From positions 62,001 to 126,000 of the forward strand of contig NZ_LFND01000005.1 in assembly GCF_001045465.1 (NCBI RefSeq): a stretch of 64,000 bases of DNA, read 5' to 3'. The position numbers and the translations under genes are program-made. This DNA comes from Chryseobacterium angstadtii. GTDB taxonomy: Bacteria > Bacteroidota > Bacteroidia > Flavobacteriales > Weeksellaceae. How positions within the stretch are numbered: position 1 is the stretch's first letter; each line of letters starts with the position of its first letter. The notes below the pieces were generated by a model. It was not told where the DNA came from. It saw only the letters and a program-made list of their open reading frames with translations, and did not search any database. This document shows positions 8,666-17,155 of this stretch, piece after piece.

Positions 8666-10069
8666 CTAAAGTTTCACTCTATAGATAAAATAAGGAGGTT
8701 TCCCTTTATCTGCTTCTCCGGAAAAAGCAGGAGTACTGTTCAGCTGATTGACCGAAATGTACAGATAACCGTCTTCAGAAACCGCTACATTATCCGGCCA
8801 TTTTAATCTTCCGTCTTTAATCAGTTCGGTAAGTTGCCCGTTCGCATCCAGTTTACTGATGCTGTGTCCTCCAAGATTGGTAATATAATGGTTACCGGAT
8901 TTATCTGTTGCCGCGCCATCGCTTATAGGCTTATCTCCGAATTTTTGGATCGAATTTCCGATAGTGATATCGTCTGAATTGTCTCTGAAGAGTCTGGCAG
9001 GAACTTTATACCAGGATGTTCCGTTCATCGAACCAAAGAAAATAGTTTCCCGGTCATTGGAAAGAGTGATGGGATTAACAGCTACGCGTGCCGGTTTTCC
9101 ACCAAAATCAATTACTTTTCCATCGATAATGATGTCCACATCTTCAGACTGCAAAGAAGCATGCCCGCTGAATCTTCTCGCTTTTTTTGTTTTAAGGTTT
9201 AAAGCGATAATACCCGGATTGGCAATACCAGCAAGATAAGCCCAGCCGTTTTTCTCGTCTATGGCCACATCCTGTATAAAACTTCCTTTTGGGGCAATAT
9301 CAGCAGGAAGTTCAATTTTTTCTGCTACTTTGTTTTTCTTCAGATCAAACCACCAAAGTCGGGTTTTCCCTAATTCCAGACCCATATCTATTACCCACAG
9401 TCTGTTTTCTTTATCAACTGTGATGCCTAATGGTGTATCCAGTTGATCATTACTTGCGGGACCTCCGTTCTTTTGTAAAGCTGCGGATGGGAAAGGAACA
9501 GGTTTTCCGTTGACGATTTCCACCAGCTGCTGTTTAGGTGCCCCTAAAGGATGAATGGTTGCAAAAACACGTCCGGTACGGCTTACGGCAACATTTCCGG
9601 GTCTCACATCATTAAACTGAGCGACTATTTCAAGAGGGTTTCCCTGCTGCTGAAGATAAGAAGCAGTCCCATCCGTCCAGTCTTTGCGGACAGGAGTAAA
9701 AAAATCCAGATCTTCAGTACCGTCTTCCAGACAGAAAAACTCATGGGTAATACCCGCCGGAATAATCAGAACGCCACCGGCTTTTACAATGTACTCTTTA
9801 TTGTTCATCAGAACCTTTACACTGCCTTTTGTGATATAAGTGACCTGTTCATTCGGATGCTGATGGGGCGGGACGTGGGCTCCCTTATCCATTTTCCAGA
9901 AGGCGAAAGTACTTTCTGCTCCCGAAACCCATTTACGTTGCAAACCTTTACCGACACTTTCCCAGGTTCCTTTGCTGAAATCGGTGTGTACTATTTTTTG
10001 CTGGGCAGGCATCACACCAAAGGAGAATAGGGCCGCAGCCTGAATAAGAATTGATTTTCCGGTATTCAT
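8666..10069 (-). CDS. exported cupin-major royal jelly protein (MRJP/yellow) fusion
   Basis: A 467-residue protein with a signal peptide (MNTGKSILIQAAALFSFGVMPAQQ). Residues about 45-125 form a cupin domain with the metal-site pattern HVPPHQHPNEQVTYITKG and a later PAGITHEF. From about 150 on it is an MRJP/yellow-type propeller, with RLWVIDMG, ISDGAATDKSGNHYITN and WPDNVAVSEDGYLYISVNQL. MRJP domains bind small amines or act in melanin-type chemistry in animals; the bacterial function is unknown. A fusion of the two domains suggests a periplasmic small-molecule binding or converting enzyme. It lies between the SMP-30-like lipoprotein and the acetolactate decarboxylase. Confidence 0.88.
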   Translation of the reverse strand: MNTGKSILIQAAALFSFGVMPAQQKIVHTDFSKGTWESVGKGLQRKWVSGAESTFAFWKMDKGAHVPPHQHPNEQVTYITKGSVKVLMNNKEYIVKAGGVLIIPAGITHEFFCLEDGTEDLDFFTPVRKDWTDGTASYLQQQGNPLEIVAQFNDVRPGNVAVSRTGRVFATIHPLGAPKQQLVEIVNGKPVPFPSAALQKNGGPASNDQLDTPLGITVDKENRLWVIDMGLELGKTRLWWFDLKKNKVAEKIELPADIAPKGSFIQDVAIDEKNGWAYLAGIANPGIIALNLKTKKARRFSGHASLQSEDVDIIIDGKVIDFGGKPARVAVNPITLSNDRETIFFGSMNGTSWYKVPARLFRDNSDDITIGNSIQKFGDKPISDGAATDKSGNHYITNLGGHSISKLDANGQLTELIKDGRLKWPDNVAVSEDGYLYISVNQLNSTPAFSGEADKGKPPYFIYRVKL

Positions 10070-10099
10070 AGTATTGATTGTTTATTTTTTTGAATTAAT

Positions 10100-10870
10100 T
10101 TAATATTGTGCTTTAGCTTCGGAAGTCTTCCAGTTTCGCTGGTAGCCTTCGTTGTTCGTGTGAGGCAGTATTACTTCATAGTTGCTTTTTTCATCAAGCT
10201 GTATGGTTATTTTTGTATCGGAGAAAGTACCGTCTATCAAATGTCCTCCTGCCGTTTTATCATCCGAGATAAAATGAAAATGAAATGGAGAAAGATCCAG
10301 ACCGCCTACATAAGGTGGACTATAAAAACCGACAAGAGTTCCTCTGATATTTTGCTTTTTATATTGTGGCCTTGTTTTCATAAAAGTGGCAATTCCGGTG
10401 GTATCCTTTTCACTCACTTTTACGGCTCCGCCTAAGGTTAGATTTTCGAATCCGGCTTCTATTTTTATGGCGTAGAAACGGTTTCGGGATGGCAGAAGAT
10501 GTACAAGTTTCTGTTGTAATTCTGCCACGGTTTTTATCTGTTCTGCCATAATGGATTGATCTTTCCTGAAAAAGGTAAATGAACCGAAAGGAACCTGTCT
10601 TTTTTCAGAAGCTGTTTCTACCGATCCGTCTGTAGCCACGCGGAATAGTTGACCATCCAGCTGAATCAGTTCCCCGTCCAGAAAATTATAGGTTCCCAAT
10701 CCAAAGTCACTTTTTTCTTTCAGCTCTTTTACTGTAATATCGCCTGTATAAACCCCGTTTCTCAGAGCATCCATAGAAGAGTAGTGGTAGATTTTATCTT
10801 CAGTTTGCTGGGCATGCAGTGAGGCAGAAAGGAGCGCTGTTATTTTTAAACTGAATATTGCTTTTTTCAT
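10100..10870 (-). CDS. budA: acetolactate decarboxylase with N-terminal signal peptide
   Basis: The C-terminal half has the zinc site of the family, PFHFHFISDDKTAGGH, preceded by GTLVGFYSPPYVGG, and the N-terminal half has VPFGSFTFF. Known reaction: 2-acetolactate to acetoin plus CO2. The length (256) matches the family plus an export signal (MKKAIFSLKITALLSASLHAQ). Classical enzymes are cytosolic, so an exported copy is unusual; the signal is visible but the location is inference. It is the first gene of the minus-strand cluster and is divergent from the AraC regulator, with a TAATTTTG box 20 bp upstream. Confidence 0.9.
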   Translation of the reverse strand: MKKAIFSLKITALLSASLHAQQTEDKIYHYSSMDALRNGVYTGDITVKELKEKSDFGLGTYNFLDGELIQLDGQLFRVATDGSVETASEKRQVPFGSFTFFRKDQSIMAEQIKTVAELQQKLVHLLPSRNRFYAIKIEAGFENLTLGGAVKVSEKDTTGIATFMKTRPQYKKQNIRGTLVGFYSPPYVGGLDLSPFHFHFISDDKTAGGHLIDGTFSDTKITIQLDEKSNYEVILPHTNNEGYQRNWKTSEAKAQY

Positions 10871-10889
10871 AAATCAGAATTTGATAAAG

Positions 10890-10897
10890 CAAAATTA
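10890..10897 (-). promoter_or_regulatory. -7 box of the acetolactate decarboxylase cluster
   Basis: On the minus strand this reads TAATTTTG (TAnnTTTG), 20 bp ahead of the budA start. A TTG lies 13 bp further upstream, closer than usual. Confidence 0.45.
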
Positions 10898-10944
10898 TAC
10901 TGATTTTTAGCAAGTTATTGGTATATTGTTTCTATGTTTTTGTA

Positions 10945-10952
10945 TATTTTTG
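10945..10952 (+). promoter_or_regulatory. -7 box of the AraC-family gene
   Basis: TATTTTTG matches TAnnTTTG, with a TTG 16 bp upstream at 10926-10928. It lies downstream of the earliest possible ATG (10934), which argues for the later start at 10973. Confidence 0.45.
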
Positions 10953-10972
10953 CTCATATAAAAACAACAGAT

Positions 10973-11821
10973 ATGAACCGGGATGTACTATACCAGCCTT
11001 ACAGTATCCACTTTGAAACTTTGGATGTATTTCCGGAGAAAGAGAGCCGGAAGAATTTTTTTGAGCTTGTCTTTATTTTATCGGGTACCGGCCGCCATTG
11101 CATCAATAAACACAGCTTTGATTATTCCAACAATCATATGTTTCTTCTGACTCCTCAAGACTGCAGCCAGTTTTGGATAGACAGTACCACAAGATTCTTT
11201 TTTTTACAGTTCAGCAATATTTATTTAAAGGACAGCAGTATTTCGAAAGATAATATCCAGCGTCTGGAATTTATTATGGAAAATGCGAATCATAAACCGG
11301 GCTGTATTTTAAAAAATCAAAGTGATAAAACACTTATTCGTCCTATTGTGGAGGCATTAATCAGGGAAGCGGTGAACAAAGATGTCTATCACAGTGATAT
11401 TACGGCACAGCTGGTCAATACGCTCATTGTGGTTGTGGCCAGAAATATAGCCAAATACCTGCCTCAAAAAATAGATGAAACCTCCGAATCGCGTATCATC
11501 AACATTCTGAATTACATACAAAGTAATATTTATGAGCCGGAAATGATCCGGACGGAAAATATCAGTAAAGCATTTGGGTTTTCAGAAAATTATCTGGGGA
11601 AATATTTCAAAAAACACAGCGGGGAAACGCTTCAGTCGTATATCAATAACTATAAAACGACTTTAATAGAACACCGTCTTAAACACAGCGACAGAAGGAT
11701 TACTGAAATTGCAGATGAATTAGGATTTACAGATGAAAGCCATCTTAATAAATTCTTTAAAGCCCAGCGGGGAAAGAGCCCTAAAGCATTCAGACTGGAA
11801 TTTATACAACAATCAGCCTAA
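10973..11821 (+). CDS. AraC-family transcriptional regulator
   Basis: A 282-residue protein from the Met at 10973. The N-terminal half is a cupin-like sensor (RKNFFELVFILSGTGRHCINKH). The C-terminal 100 residues carry two helix-turn-helix motifs, ISKAFGFSENYLGKYFKKHSG and ITEIADELGFTDESHLNKFFK, followed by RGKSPKAFR. It is transcribed away from the budA cluster across a 102-bp region with facing promoters, so it is the likely regulator of that cluster (inference). The effector is unknown. Confidence 0.92.
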   Translation: MNRDVLYQPYSIHFETLDVFPEKESRKNFFELVFILSGTGRHCINKHSFDYSNNHMFLLTPQDCSQFWIDSTTRFFFLQFSNIYLKDSSISKDNIQRLEFIMENANHKPGCILKNQSDKTLIRPIVEALIREAVNKDVYHSDITAQLVNTLIVVVARNIAKYLPQKIDETSESRIINILNYIQSNIYEPEMIRTENISKAFGFSENYLGKYFKKHSGETLQSYINNYKTTLIEHRLKHSDRRITEIADELGFTDESHLNKFFKAQRGKSPKAFRLEFIQQSA

Positions 11822-11944
11822 GTTCTCTAATCCGGTTGAAAATTAATGCTTTTTTATTCTGTATTCAGATAAAAATAAAATGAAGGGTGAATAAAAATTC
11901 CTTTCTGGCAGAGGGTTTTCGAAATAAATACCTATTTTCGCGCC

Positions 11945-12457
11945 ATGAGAATATTTCTATATGCATGGTTATGCTTTCCCCTTTCATTGTTCTCACAGAC
12001 AAAGGCAAAAGTAGTTGGGATTTCAGATGGAGACACGATCACGGTTTTATTAAGCGGAAATGTACAGAAGAAGCTCCGTCTGGCGGAGGTAGACTGTCCT
12101 GAAAACCGGCAGCCGTTCGGAAAAAATGCCAAAAAATTCACATCAGATCAGGTTTTTGCGAAACAGATCTTATTTACGGAAACAAAAAAAGACCGCTATG
12201 GCCGCTCGGTGGCTAAAGTATATTATGACAACGGAAAATACCTTTCCGCAGAAATTATAAAAGCCGGCTACGGCTGGTGGTATTATGCGTATTCCAAAGA
12301 TGCTGATCTTGGAGTGATGCAAAATAAGGCAAAAACTAAAAAGCTCGGTTTGTGGCAGGATAAGAAAGCGGTATCGCCGTGGGATTTTCGCAAAGAACAA
12401 CGGGAAAATACTAAGAAGAAGCGACTTCAGAAACGTTTGGAGCAGCATGCGGCATAA
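11945..12457 (+). CDS. secreted thermonuclease-family nuclease (SNase domain)
   Basis: A 170-residue protein with signal peptide MRIFLYAWLCFPLSLFSQ. The SNase core is visible: GISDGDTITVLL (calcium-binding Asp), KLRLAEVDCPE (catalytic Arg and Asp), DRYGRSVAKVY (second catalytic Arg) and KAGYGWWYY. Members are Ca-dependent phosphodiesterases of DNA and RNA; here it probably works in the periplasm or medium, for nutrient or DNA scavenging. The tail is Lys/Arg-rich. It stands alone, convergent with the next gene. Confidence 0.92.
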   Translation: MRIFLYAWLCFPLSLFSQTKAKVVGISDGDTITVLLSGNVQKKLRLAEVDCPENRQPFGKNAKKFTSDQVFAKQILFTETKKDRYGRSVAKVYYDNGKYLSAEIIKAGYGWWYYAYSKDADLGVMQNKAKTKKLGLWQDKKAVSPWDFRKEQRENTKKKRLQKRLEQHAA

Positions 12458-12516
12458 AGAAATCCATTTTCCTTTTTCATTGTACAATAAACAGATAAAA
12501 GGCTATTATACAAAAC

Positions 12517-12545
12517 GAAGCCGCGGCAGGAAATGCAGCGGCTTC
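12517..12545. terminator. hairpin between convergent genes
   Basis: GAAGCCGC (12517-12524) pairs with GCGGCTTC (12538-12545). The T-run is weak on both sides, so activity as an intrinsic terminator is uncertain. Confidence 0.4.
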
Positions 12546-12570
12546 TCTATATAAAATAATAAACAGGATA

Positions 12571-12987
12571 TTAAGATTCAGCTTTCATCAGTCCGAAACC
12601 GGATGTGGCGGGCTCTTTTCCAAAAAGACACGAAAATATATTCTGAAACTCGTGAATGTATCTGCATTTAATAGAGTTTCCAGATATTTTCAAACCTTCC
12701 AGAATTTTTTTTGAACTTAAATCAATATCATATTTAATAAACGCTTCCGGCCTTTCATATCGGATTCTCTGTTCAGAACTGTACGTTCGTAGAAAACCGA
12801 ATTTTTCAAGCCATTCTTCCGTTATCTGAATGGGTTTGATAGCGTCTGCCGGAACTGAAATACTTTGGATATCATTCTCAATTTTCACAAAATAATCATG
12901 GTTTCTGCCGTGAAATATTTCAGAGATCGTGTAAGTTTGGTTTTTGTATTCAACTAGGTTTTTAATTTTAAGATCTGCTGCGTTCAT
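12571..12987 (-). CDS. hypothetical protein of a Bacteroidota phage/chromosome family
   Basis: A 138-residue soluble protein without signal peptide or TM segment. It reads LEKFGFLRTYSSE in the middle and KCRYIHEFQNIFSCLFGKEP near the end, a pattern I associate with small hypothetical proteins common in Bacteroidota prophage-like regions (IKYVHELQNLYFALTG type). No other phage gene is nearby. The function is unknown. Confidence 0.75.
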   Translation of the reverse strand: MNAADLKIKNLVEYKNQTYTISEIFHGRNHDYFVKIENDIQSISVPADAIKPIQITEEWLEKFGFLRTYSSEQRIRYERPEAFIKYDIDLSSKKILEGLKISGNSIKCRYIHEFQNIFSCLFGKEPATSGFGLMKAES

Positions 12988-13191
12988 AATACTGTGAGTT
13001 TAGAAAGGTGTGTAGTAGAAGATGAATTGCAAATATTATGCCCAGCATTACAGTAAAAGCCTCGTGATTTTGAATGTTTTGTTAATTTTTTCTATAAATA
13101 ATTAATTATATGTTAAAATAATACAGTTTTAGCCTAAAAATAACCGGATGGTGAAAAATAAATGAGGTACCTATGTGGTAGATAAAAGTGG

Positions 13192-14394
13192 TTAAAGATT
13201 CTTAACCGTTGCCGAGTCTCTGTTTTTTAAGGCCAGAATAAGTGAAATCCCGATGGAAAATAGAATGATTGAGATAAAAACGGTCCAGGAAAATGCATGA
13301 AGGATATAGCCGGTACCGCTTCCCAGAATACTGGATCCGAAATAATAAAAAAGCCAGTAAATAGAAGTGGCTGAAGATTTTCCATGCTTTGCCCGTAATG
13401 CTGTCATTTGGCTGGCCATCGTGTGAGCCGCAAAAAAAGCCAGTGTAAAGAGCCCCAGACCAAAAATTACAACATAGATATTTTCCGAAAGCAGGAGAGA
13501 AGCTCCACAAAACATAAAGATAACCGAACCTTTCAGAATACGTGAATGGCTGAACCTTTTGGAAAGCCTACTCGTAATCATAGTCCCGAAAACCCCGAAA
13601 GTATACATTAAAAAGATAAAGGCAATCACAAAATGGCTGAGAGAGAAAGGCGGGTCTTCCAGTCTGAAGGTAAGATAATTATATACACTCACAAAAGCGC
13701 CCATGAGAAGAGCAGCCATACAGTATAAACGGAGCATATAAGGATCTGTAAAAAACCTTCTCATCTGTTTTACTTTGAGAGAATAGTCAGTTTCCTGCGG
13801 ATTAAAGAACCTGGACTCCGGGAAAAGCTTCCAGAAAACGAGGCCCAGAACAAGGCTTTCTATTCCTATAATCAGAACGGCATTCCGCCAGCCGAATTCT
13901 CCGGAAAGAAGGGTAGCGAATATTCTTCCGCTCATTCCGCCAATGGTATTTCCGCTCAGATACATACTGATGGCCAGGGCAACTACAGAAATATGTACTT
14001 CTTCTGTGAGATAAGCCAAAGCAACGGAAGAAACACCGGATACCACAAAACCTTTAATGACTCCTACCGCAATAAGCATACTGAGGCTGGGCATCCATGC
14101 TGAAATAATGGTAAGGATGGCAGAGGATATCAGCGAAAAAGTCATCAGTTTTTTTCTTGAATAACTGTCTGCTTTAAAAGCGAAAAACAGCAGTCCTATT
14201 GCCATACCAATGGTGGAAGAAGAAACAAGCAGCGAGCTGTCTCCGGCAGTAGTCCTGAAATATTCGGCAACTGTAGGCAGCATGGGCTGAAAAAGATAAA
14301 GCTGTGCAAATACGGAAAGCCCCGAAAAAAAGATACAAAACTTTATATACCGGAAACGCCGGCTTCCTTTTTCCGCTTTTTCAGATAGATCCAT
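13192..14394 (-). CDS. MFS transporter (YnfM/arabinose-efflux-like)
   Basis: About 400 residues with twelve hydrophobic segments and the MFS signatures LPTVAEYFRTTAGDSSLLVSS and FKADSYSRKKLM after TM2. The start at 14394 (MDLSEKAEKGSRRFRYIK) is preferred over 14436 because the cytoplasmic N-terminus then has normal length. Relatives are drug or sugar efflux proton antiporters. It follows the response regulator on the same strand after about 215 bp containing a hairpin. The substrate is unknown. Confidence 0.9.
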   Translation of the reverse strand: MDLSEKAEKGSRRFRYIKFCIFFSGLSVFAQLYLFQPMLPTVAEYFRTTAGDSSLLVSSSTIGMAIGLLFFAFKADSYSRKKLMTFSLISSAILTIISAWMPSLSMLIAVGVIKGFVVSGVSSVALAYLTEEVHISVVALAISMYLSGNTIGGMSGRIFATLLSGEFGWRNAVLIIGIESLVLGLVFWKLFPESRFFNPQETDYSLKVKQMRRFFTDPYMLRLYCMAALLMGAFVSVYNYLTFRLEDPPFSLSHFVIAFIFLMYTFGVFGTMITSRLSKRFSHSRILKGSVIFMFCGASLLLSENIYVVIFGLGLFTLAFFAAHTMASQMTALRAKHGKSSATSIYWLFYYFGSSILGSGTGYILHAFSWTVFISIILFSIGISLILALKNRDSATVKNL

Positions 14395-14541
14395 GATTCT
14401 TTTTACATTTAGAAAGGCTGTGACTTTTATAGACACTAAAAGTTCTGCAAAGTTCAGGATATTTTCTCAATTCTGAAAACGCTTTACTCAATTGGGTATA
14501 TTGGCAAAACCGATGATAAGATAATTATTTTCTTTTGGATA

Positions 14542-14575
14542 GAGACCGGATACTATAACTCCATATTCCGGTCTC
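14542..14575. repeat. GC-rich palindrome between response regulator and MFS genes
   Basis: GAGACCGGA (14542-14550) is the perfect complement of TCCGGTCTC (14567-14575). No T-run follows on either strand, so it may be an operator or an RNA stem rather than a terminator. Confidence 0.45.
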
Positions 14576-14610
14576 AGTATTAAGAAGGGGTGCTGTAAAT
14601 GCACCATCCT

Positions 14611-15222
14611 TTAATGCATCATTTCGTGCACTTTAATCAGTTCGGCAATATTGCTGATGTTCAGTTTTTTGAAAATTCTTTTTTTATAAGTGCTTACGGT
14701 AGACATCTGGATATCCAGTTTGTTTCCGATTTCCAGATTTCCGCTTCCGTTGGCAAGAAGTTTGAAAATTTCGTATTCTCGGGAAGACAGTTTTTCAGAA
14801 GGATTGCTTTTTTTATTCTGAATGATAAGCCCAATCAGTTCACCGGGATAATAGTATCCTTTTTCGATGACCGATTTTACCGCTTCCTGGATCTCCTCTT
14901 CACTGCTCTGTTTGCTGAGGTAGCCTTCAGCTCCTTCACGGATGTATTGTATGGCTACATTTTTATCATACCCTGAAAATACAAGGATTTTTAAACTTTC
15001 CTGTATACTTTTAAGTTCAGAGATCATTTTTTTATACTGGGTTCCCGGCATATCAATATCCAGGAGAAGCAGATCGTAATGTTGGGTATGCAGATGTTGC
15101 TGTACCTGCTCATAGTTTTCTGCAAAATCTATTTTTAAATCAGGATAGGCAGATTCCAGCACTAAAGCAGTTCCTGCCCTCACTACATAGCGATCATCAG
15201 CAATTAAGATTTTTTCATTCAT
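14611..15222 (-). CDS. NarL/FixJ-family response regulator
   Basis: About 203 residues from the Met at 15222 (MNEKILIADDRYVVRAG). The receiver domain has the acidic pocket (ADDR), phosphoacceptor region LLLLDIDMPG and the Lys in YLSKQS. The C-terminal LuxR-type HTH reads LSSREYEIFKLLANGSGNLE and MSTVSTYKKRIFKKLNI. No histidine kinase is adjacent. The gene ahead of it encodes a small exported protein whose stop overlaps this start by 8 bp (TATGAATGA), so the two are probably coupled. The target is unknown. Confidence 0.92.
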   Translation of the reverse strand: MNEKILIADDRYVVRAGTALVLESAYPDLKIDFAENYEQVQQHLHTQHYDLLLLDIDMPGTQYKKMISELKSIQESLKILVFSGYDKNVAIQYIREGAEGYLSKQSSEEEIQEAVKSVIEKGYYYPGELIGLIIQNKKSNPSEKLSSREYEIFKLLANGSGNLEIGNKLDIQMSTVSTYKKRIFKKLNISNIAELIKVHEMMH

Positions 15223-15649
15223 AAAAATTGACTTTAATAAGAGATAGTTCATGAGGGAAATTGAGGACTGGATTATTTAATGGATGCTTTTTTAAAGCCC
15301 CTATAATCGTACTCAGCCTGAATTCTTTTCCTCCGGAACAGGGATTTTCAAACTCCAGACAATACAAGCGGCGGGGGATGCCGGCTTTTCTTTCTGCAAT
15401 TTTTCTTATTCCCGCATTGATGGTTATTTTAATTAGTTTTTGGTTATTTTCAATGGTATTTTGAAGGATTCTGCTGTATTTTGATATTAGTGTGTTGATA
15501 GAGGTCCGGAATAGCCCACGACCATTCTTAGCAGTGGTCTTAGCAATGTTTTGCGAAAGTCCCTTGCCATGATTACGTACTGTGAAAGTATGACACTGTC
15601 CGTAAATACTCGAAAACAATATTACAAAAAACAAGGTCCTTGCCTTCAT
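15215..15649 (-). CDS. hypothetical exported protein coupled to a response regulator
   Basis: A 144-residue frame with a credible signal peptide (MKARTLFFVILFSSIYGQ) and a basic, otherwise featureless mature part; Cys residues at about 19, 102 and 109. Its last codons overlap the response regulator start, typical of coupled genes, and codon use looks gene-like. I recognise no domain. It could also be the decayed remnant of a sensor gene. Kept as a real but uncertain gene. Confidence 0.45.
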   Translation of the reverse strand: MKARTLFFVILFSSIYGQCHTFTVRNHGKGLSQNIAKTTAKNGRGLFRTSINTLISKYSRILQNTIENNQKLIKITINAGIRKIAERKAGIPRRLYCLEFENPCSGGKEFRLSTIIGALKKHPLNNPVLNFPHELSLIKVNFYE

Positions 15650-16425
15650 AAATGCATAAATGATCTATGTTTTCCGCTTGATCAGGGCGAAAATGTATTA
15701 ATAATAGTCATTGTACAAGTCGAAGTTTTTTTAAGGGTTGGGAATAACTGAATACAATTTTTTTTCATTAAATATTTCTATGTTTTGTGCCTTGTAATTA
15801 AACAACTTTGGTGTAGGCTGTAAAATTAGTGATTTTGTACGCATAAATTATCATAATATAGAATATTTGATATGAATTTTATCCGAAGGAATAAGCCACA
15901 GGCAGAAATAGGTGTAGTTAAATTTCTACAGGAGGTGACATATTATTCTACGGATTTTGTTTCCTTATCATTTTGAAGAATTTTAATTTTGATTGACTGC
16001 TTCAGGAAAGCTGATCCCGGATTCTTTTGAATTAACAGGCCGGTCTAATGAATTCTGAAAGCACAGATGTAAGCGCTGAATGACTTGTTCCCTCATAGAA
16101 TTTCGGCCTTTTATCGATGAAGATATCTGGCTGGCAGAACAGGATCCCTTCAATATGACTCATTATACATGCTTTTTTTTATATTCTAACCAGGTCCGGA
16201 ACACTTTTATAAGTACTCCGGATTTTTTTATTAATCAGGAAACAATGAATATCCGCTTAATAGCCATGTCAAGGTTCAAAACCTTGACATGGCTAGCTTC
16301 CACCTTACACTTCAAGTGCCCGAACCTATTAAAAGAACTTTACCAGGAACTCAGAGTAAATTAAAAACCTCCCCAAAAAGGGAGGCGAATAAAAATTGAC
16401 TGTATATTGAATGAAAATTCAATCG
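15650..16425. other. 776-bp gap without a convincing gene
   Basis: The gap holds a perfect palindrome at 16261-16295 and a possible 34-codon frame at 15872-15976 (starts MNFIRRNKPQAEIG), which I cannot support further. A 94-codon frame at 16080-16364 runs through the palindrome and looks non-coding. No RNA gene was seen. Confidence 0.5.
16261..16295. repeat. perfect 16-bp palindromic hairpin with 3-nt loop
   Basis: TAGCCATGTCAAGGTT is followed by CAA and then its exact reverse complement. It has no T-run and lies in a gene-free stretch. It looks like a REP-like or mobile palindrome rather than a terminator. Confidence 0.8.
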
Positions 16426-17073
16426 TTATTGGTTGTTTTTGAGCCATTGAAGCCTGCGCTGATCGGGGAGATGCTTTACTTTGAAATTCTCAAAAACGGC
16501 AGTAAATCCTTTTCCGTCCGGACAAGCGGCCATTAAGCCTATCATTATGGGCGTGTTATCCTGAAGATGAGCATTACGCATCATCGTATAGGTTTTGTCA
16601 TCAAAAGAGTAGAAGACTTCCACTGCATCAAGCCGCCTGACTGCTTTTATCCAGACCGAATCAGGAATTTTGTCTAATGAAACCACACTCCAGTCACTTG
16701 TTCCGTGGGTAACAACGGTGCTCAGGTTGTATTTTCCGTCTACAAATTCGATTCCTGCTTTGATATAATTTTCTTTATCAATTCTTAACATGAGTCCCAT
16801 CTGATCAAACCGGGCTTTATAATTTCCGGTAATCTTCACTTTTGCCTCAAACTCGCCTCCGTAAGTCGTATAATAGAAAGGAGCATCATCTACCGTGAAA
16901 CCGTAATGGGAAATTCTCCAGTAATCGCTTTGAGGAGTAACAAACATAGATAAACTGTTGTTTTTAATCTCCCATTTTTCGGGTTCATTGAACCAGTTCA
17001 TCTTTTCCAGTGTCTGGGCAAAGGTATGCTGCATCAATGAAAAGATACAGAAACTTAAAACCAATTTTTTCAT
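16426..17073 (-). CDS. exported DUF1349-domain protein
   Basis: About 215 residues from the Met at 17073, which gives a signal peptide MKKLVLSFCIFSLMQHTFAQ; the upstream Met at 17223 would extend past the promoter. The mature part has the DUF1349 concanavalin-like fold pattern: MNWFNEPEKWEIKNNSL, YYTTYGGEFEAKVKITG, QMGLMLRIDKENYIKAGIEF and GLMAACPDGKGFTAVFENF. Related proteins bind sugars or have no known activity. It is divergent from the LuxR-type regulator gene, which may control it. Confidence 0.88.
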   Translation of the reverse strand: MKKLVLSFCIFSLMQHTFAQTLEKMNWFNEPEKWEIKNNSLSMFVTPQSDYWRISHYGFTVDDAPFYYTTYGGEFEAKVKITGNYKARFDQMGLMLRIDKENYIKAGIEFVDGKYNLSTVVTHGTSDWSVVSLDKIPDSVWIKAVRRLDAVEVFYSFDDKTYTMMRNAHLQDNTPIMIGLMAACPDGKGFTAVFENFKVKHLPDQRRLQWLKNNQ

Positions 17074-17105
17074 TCTGTTTAGCTGGACGTAAATTATTAT
17101 TTTAG

Positions 17106-17136
17106 CAAAAGTATTGCGAAACCCCATTTCTGCCAA
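17106..17136 (-). promoter_or_regulatory. promoter of the DUF1349 gene
   Basis: On the minus strand TTG (17136-17134) is followed by 20 bp and TACTTTTG (17113-17106), matching the flavobacterial TTG/TAnnTTTG consensus with correct spacing. The start at 17073 lies 32 bp downstream. Confidence 0.65.
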
Positions 17137-17155
17137 TACTGATAAATAACCATTT

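Noticed and set aside
16080..16364. 94-codon plus-strand frame between regulators
   Set aside because: It runs through the perfect palindrome at 16261-16295, has no recognisable motif, no promoter box near its start, and an amino acid mix expected of random AT-rich DNA.
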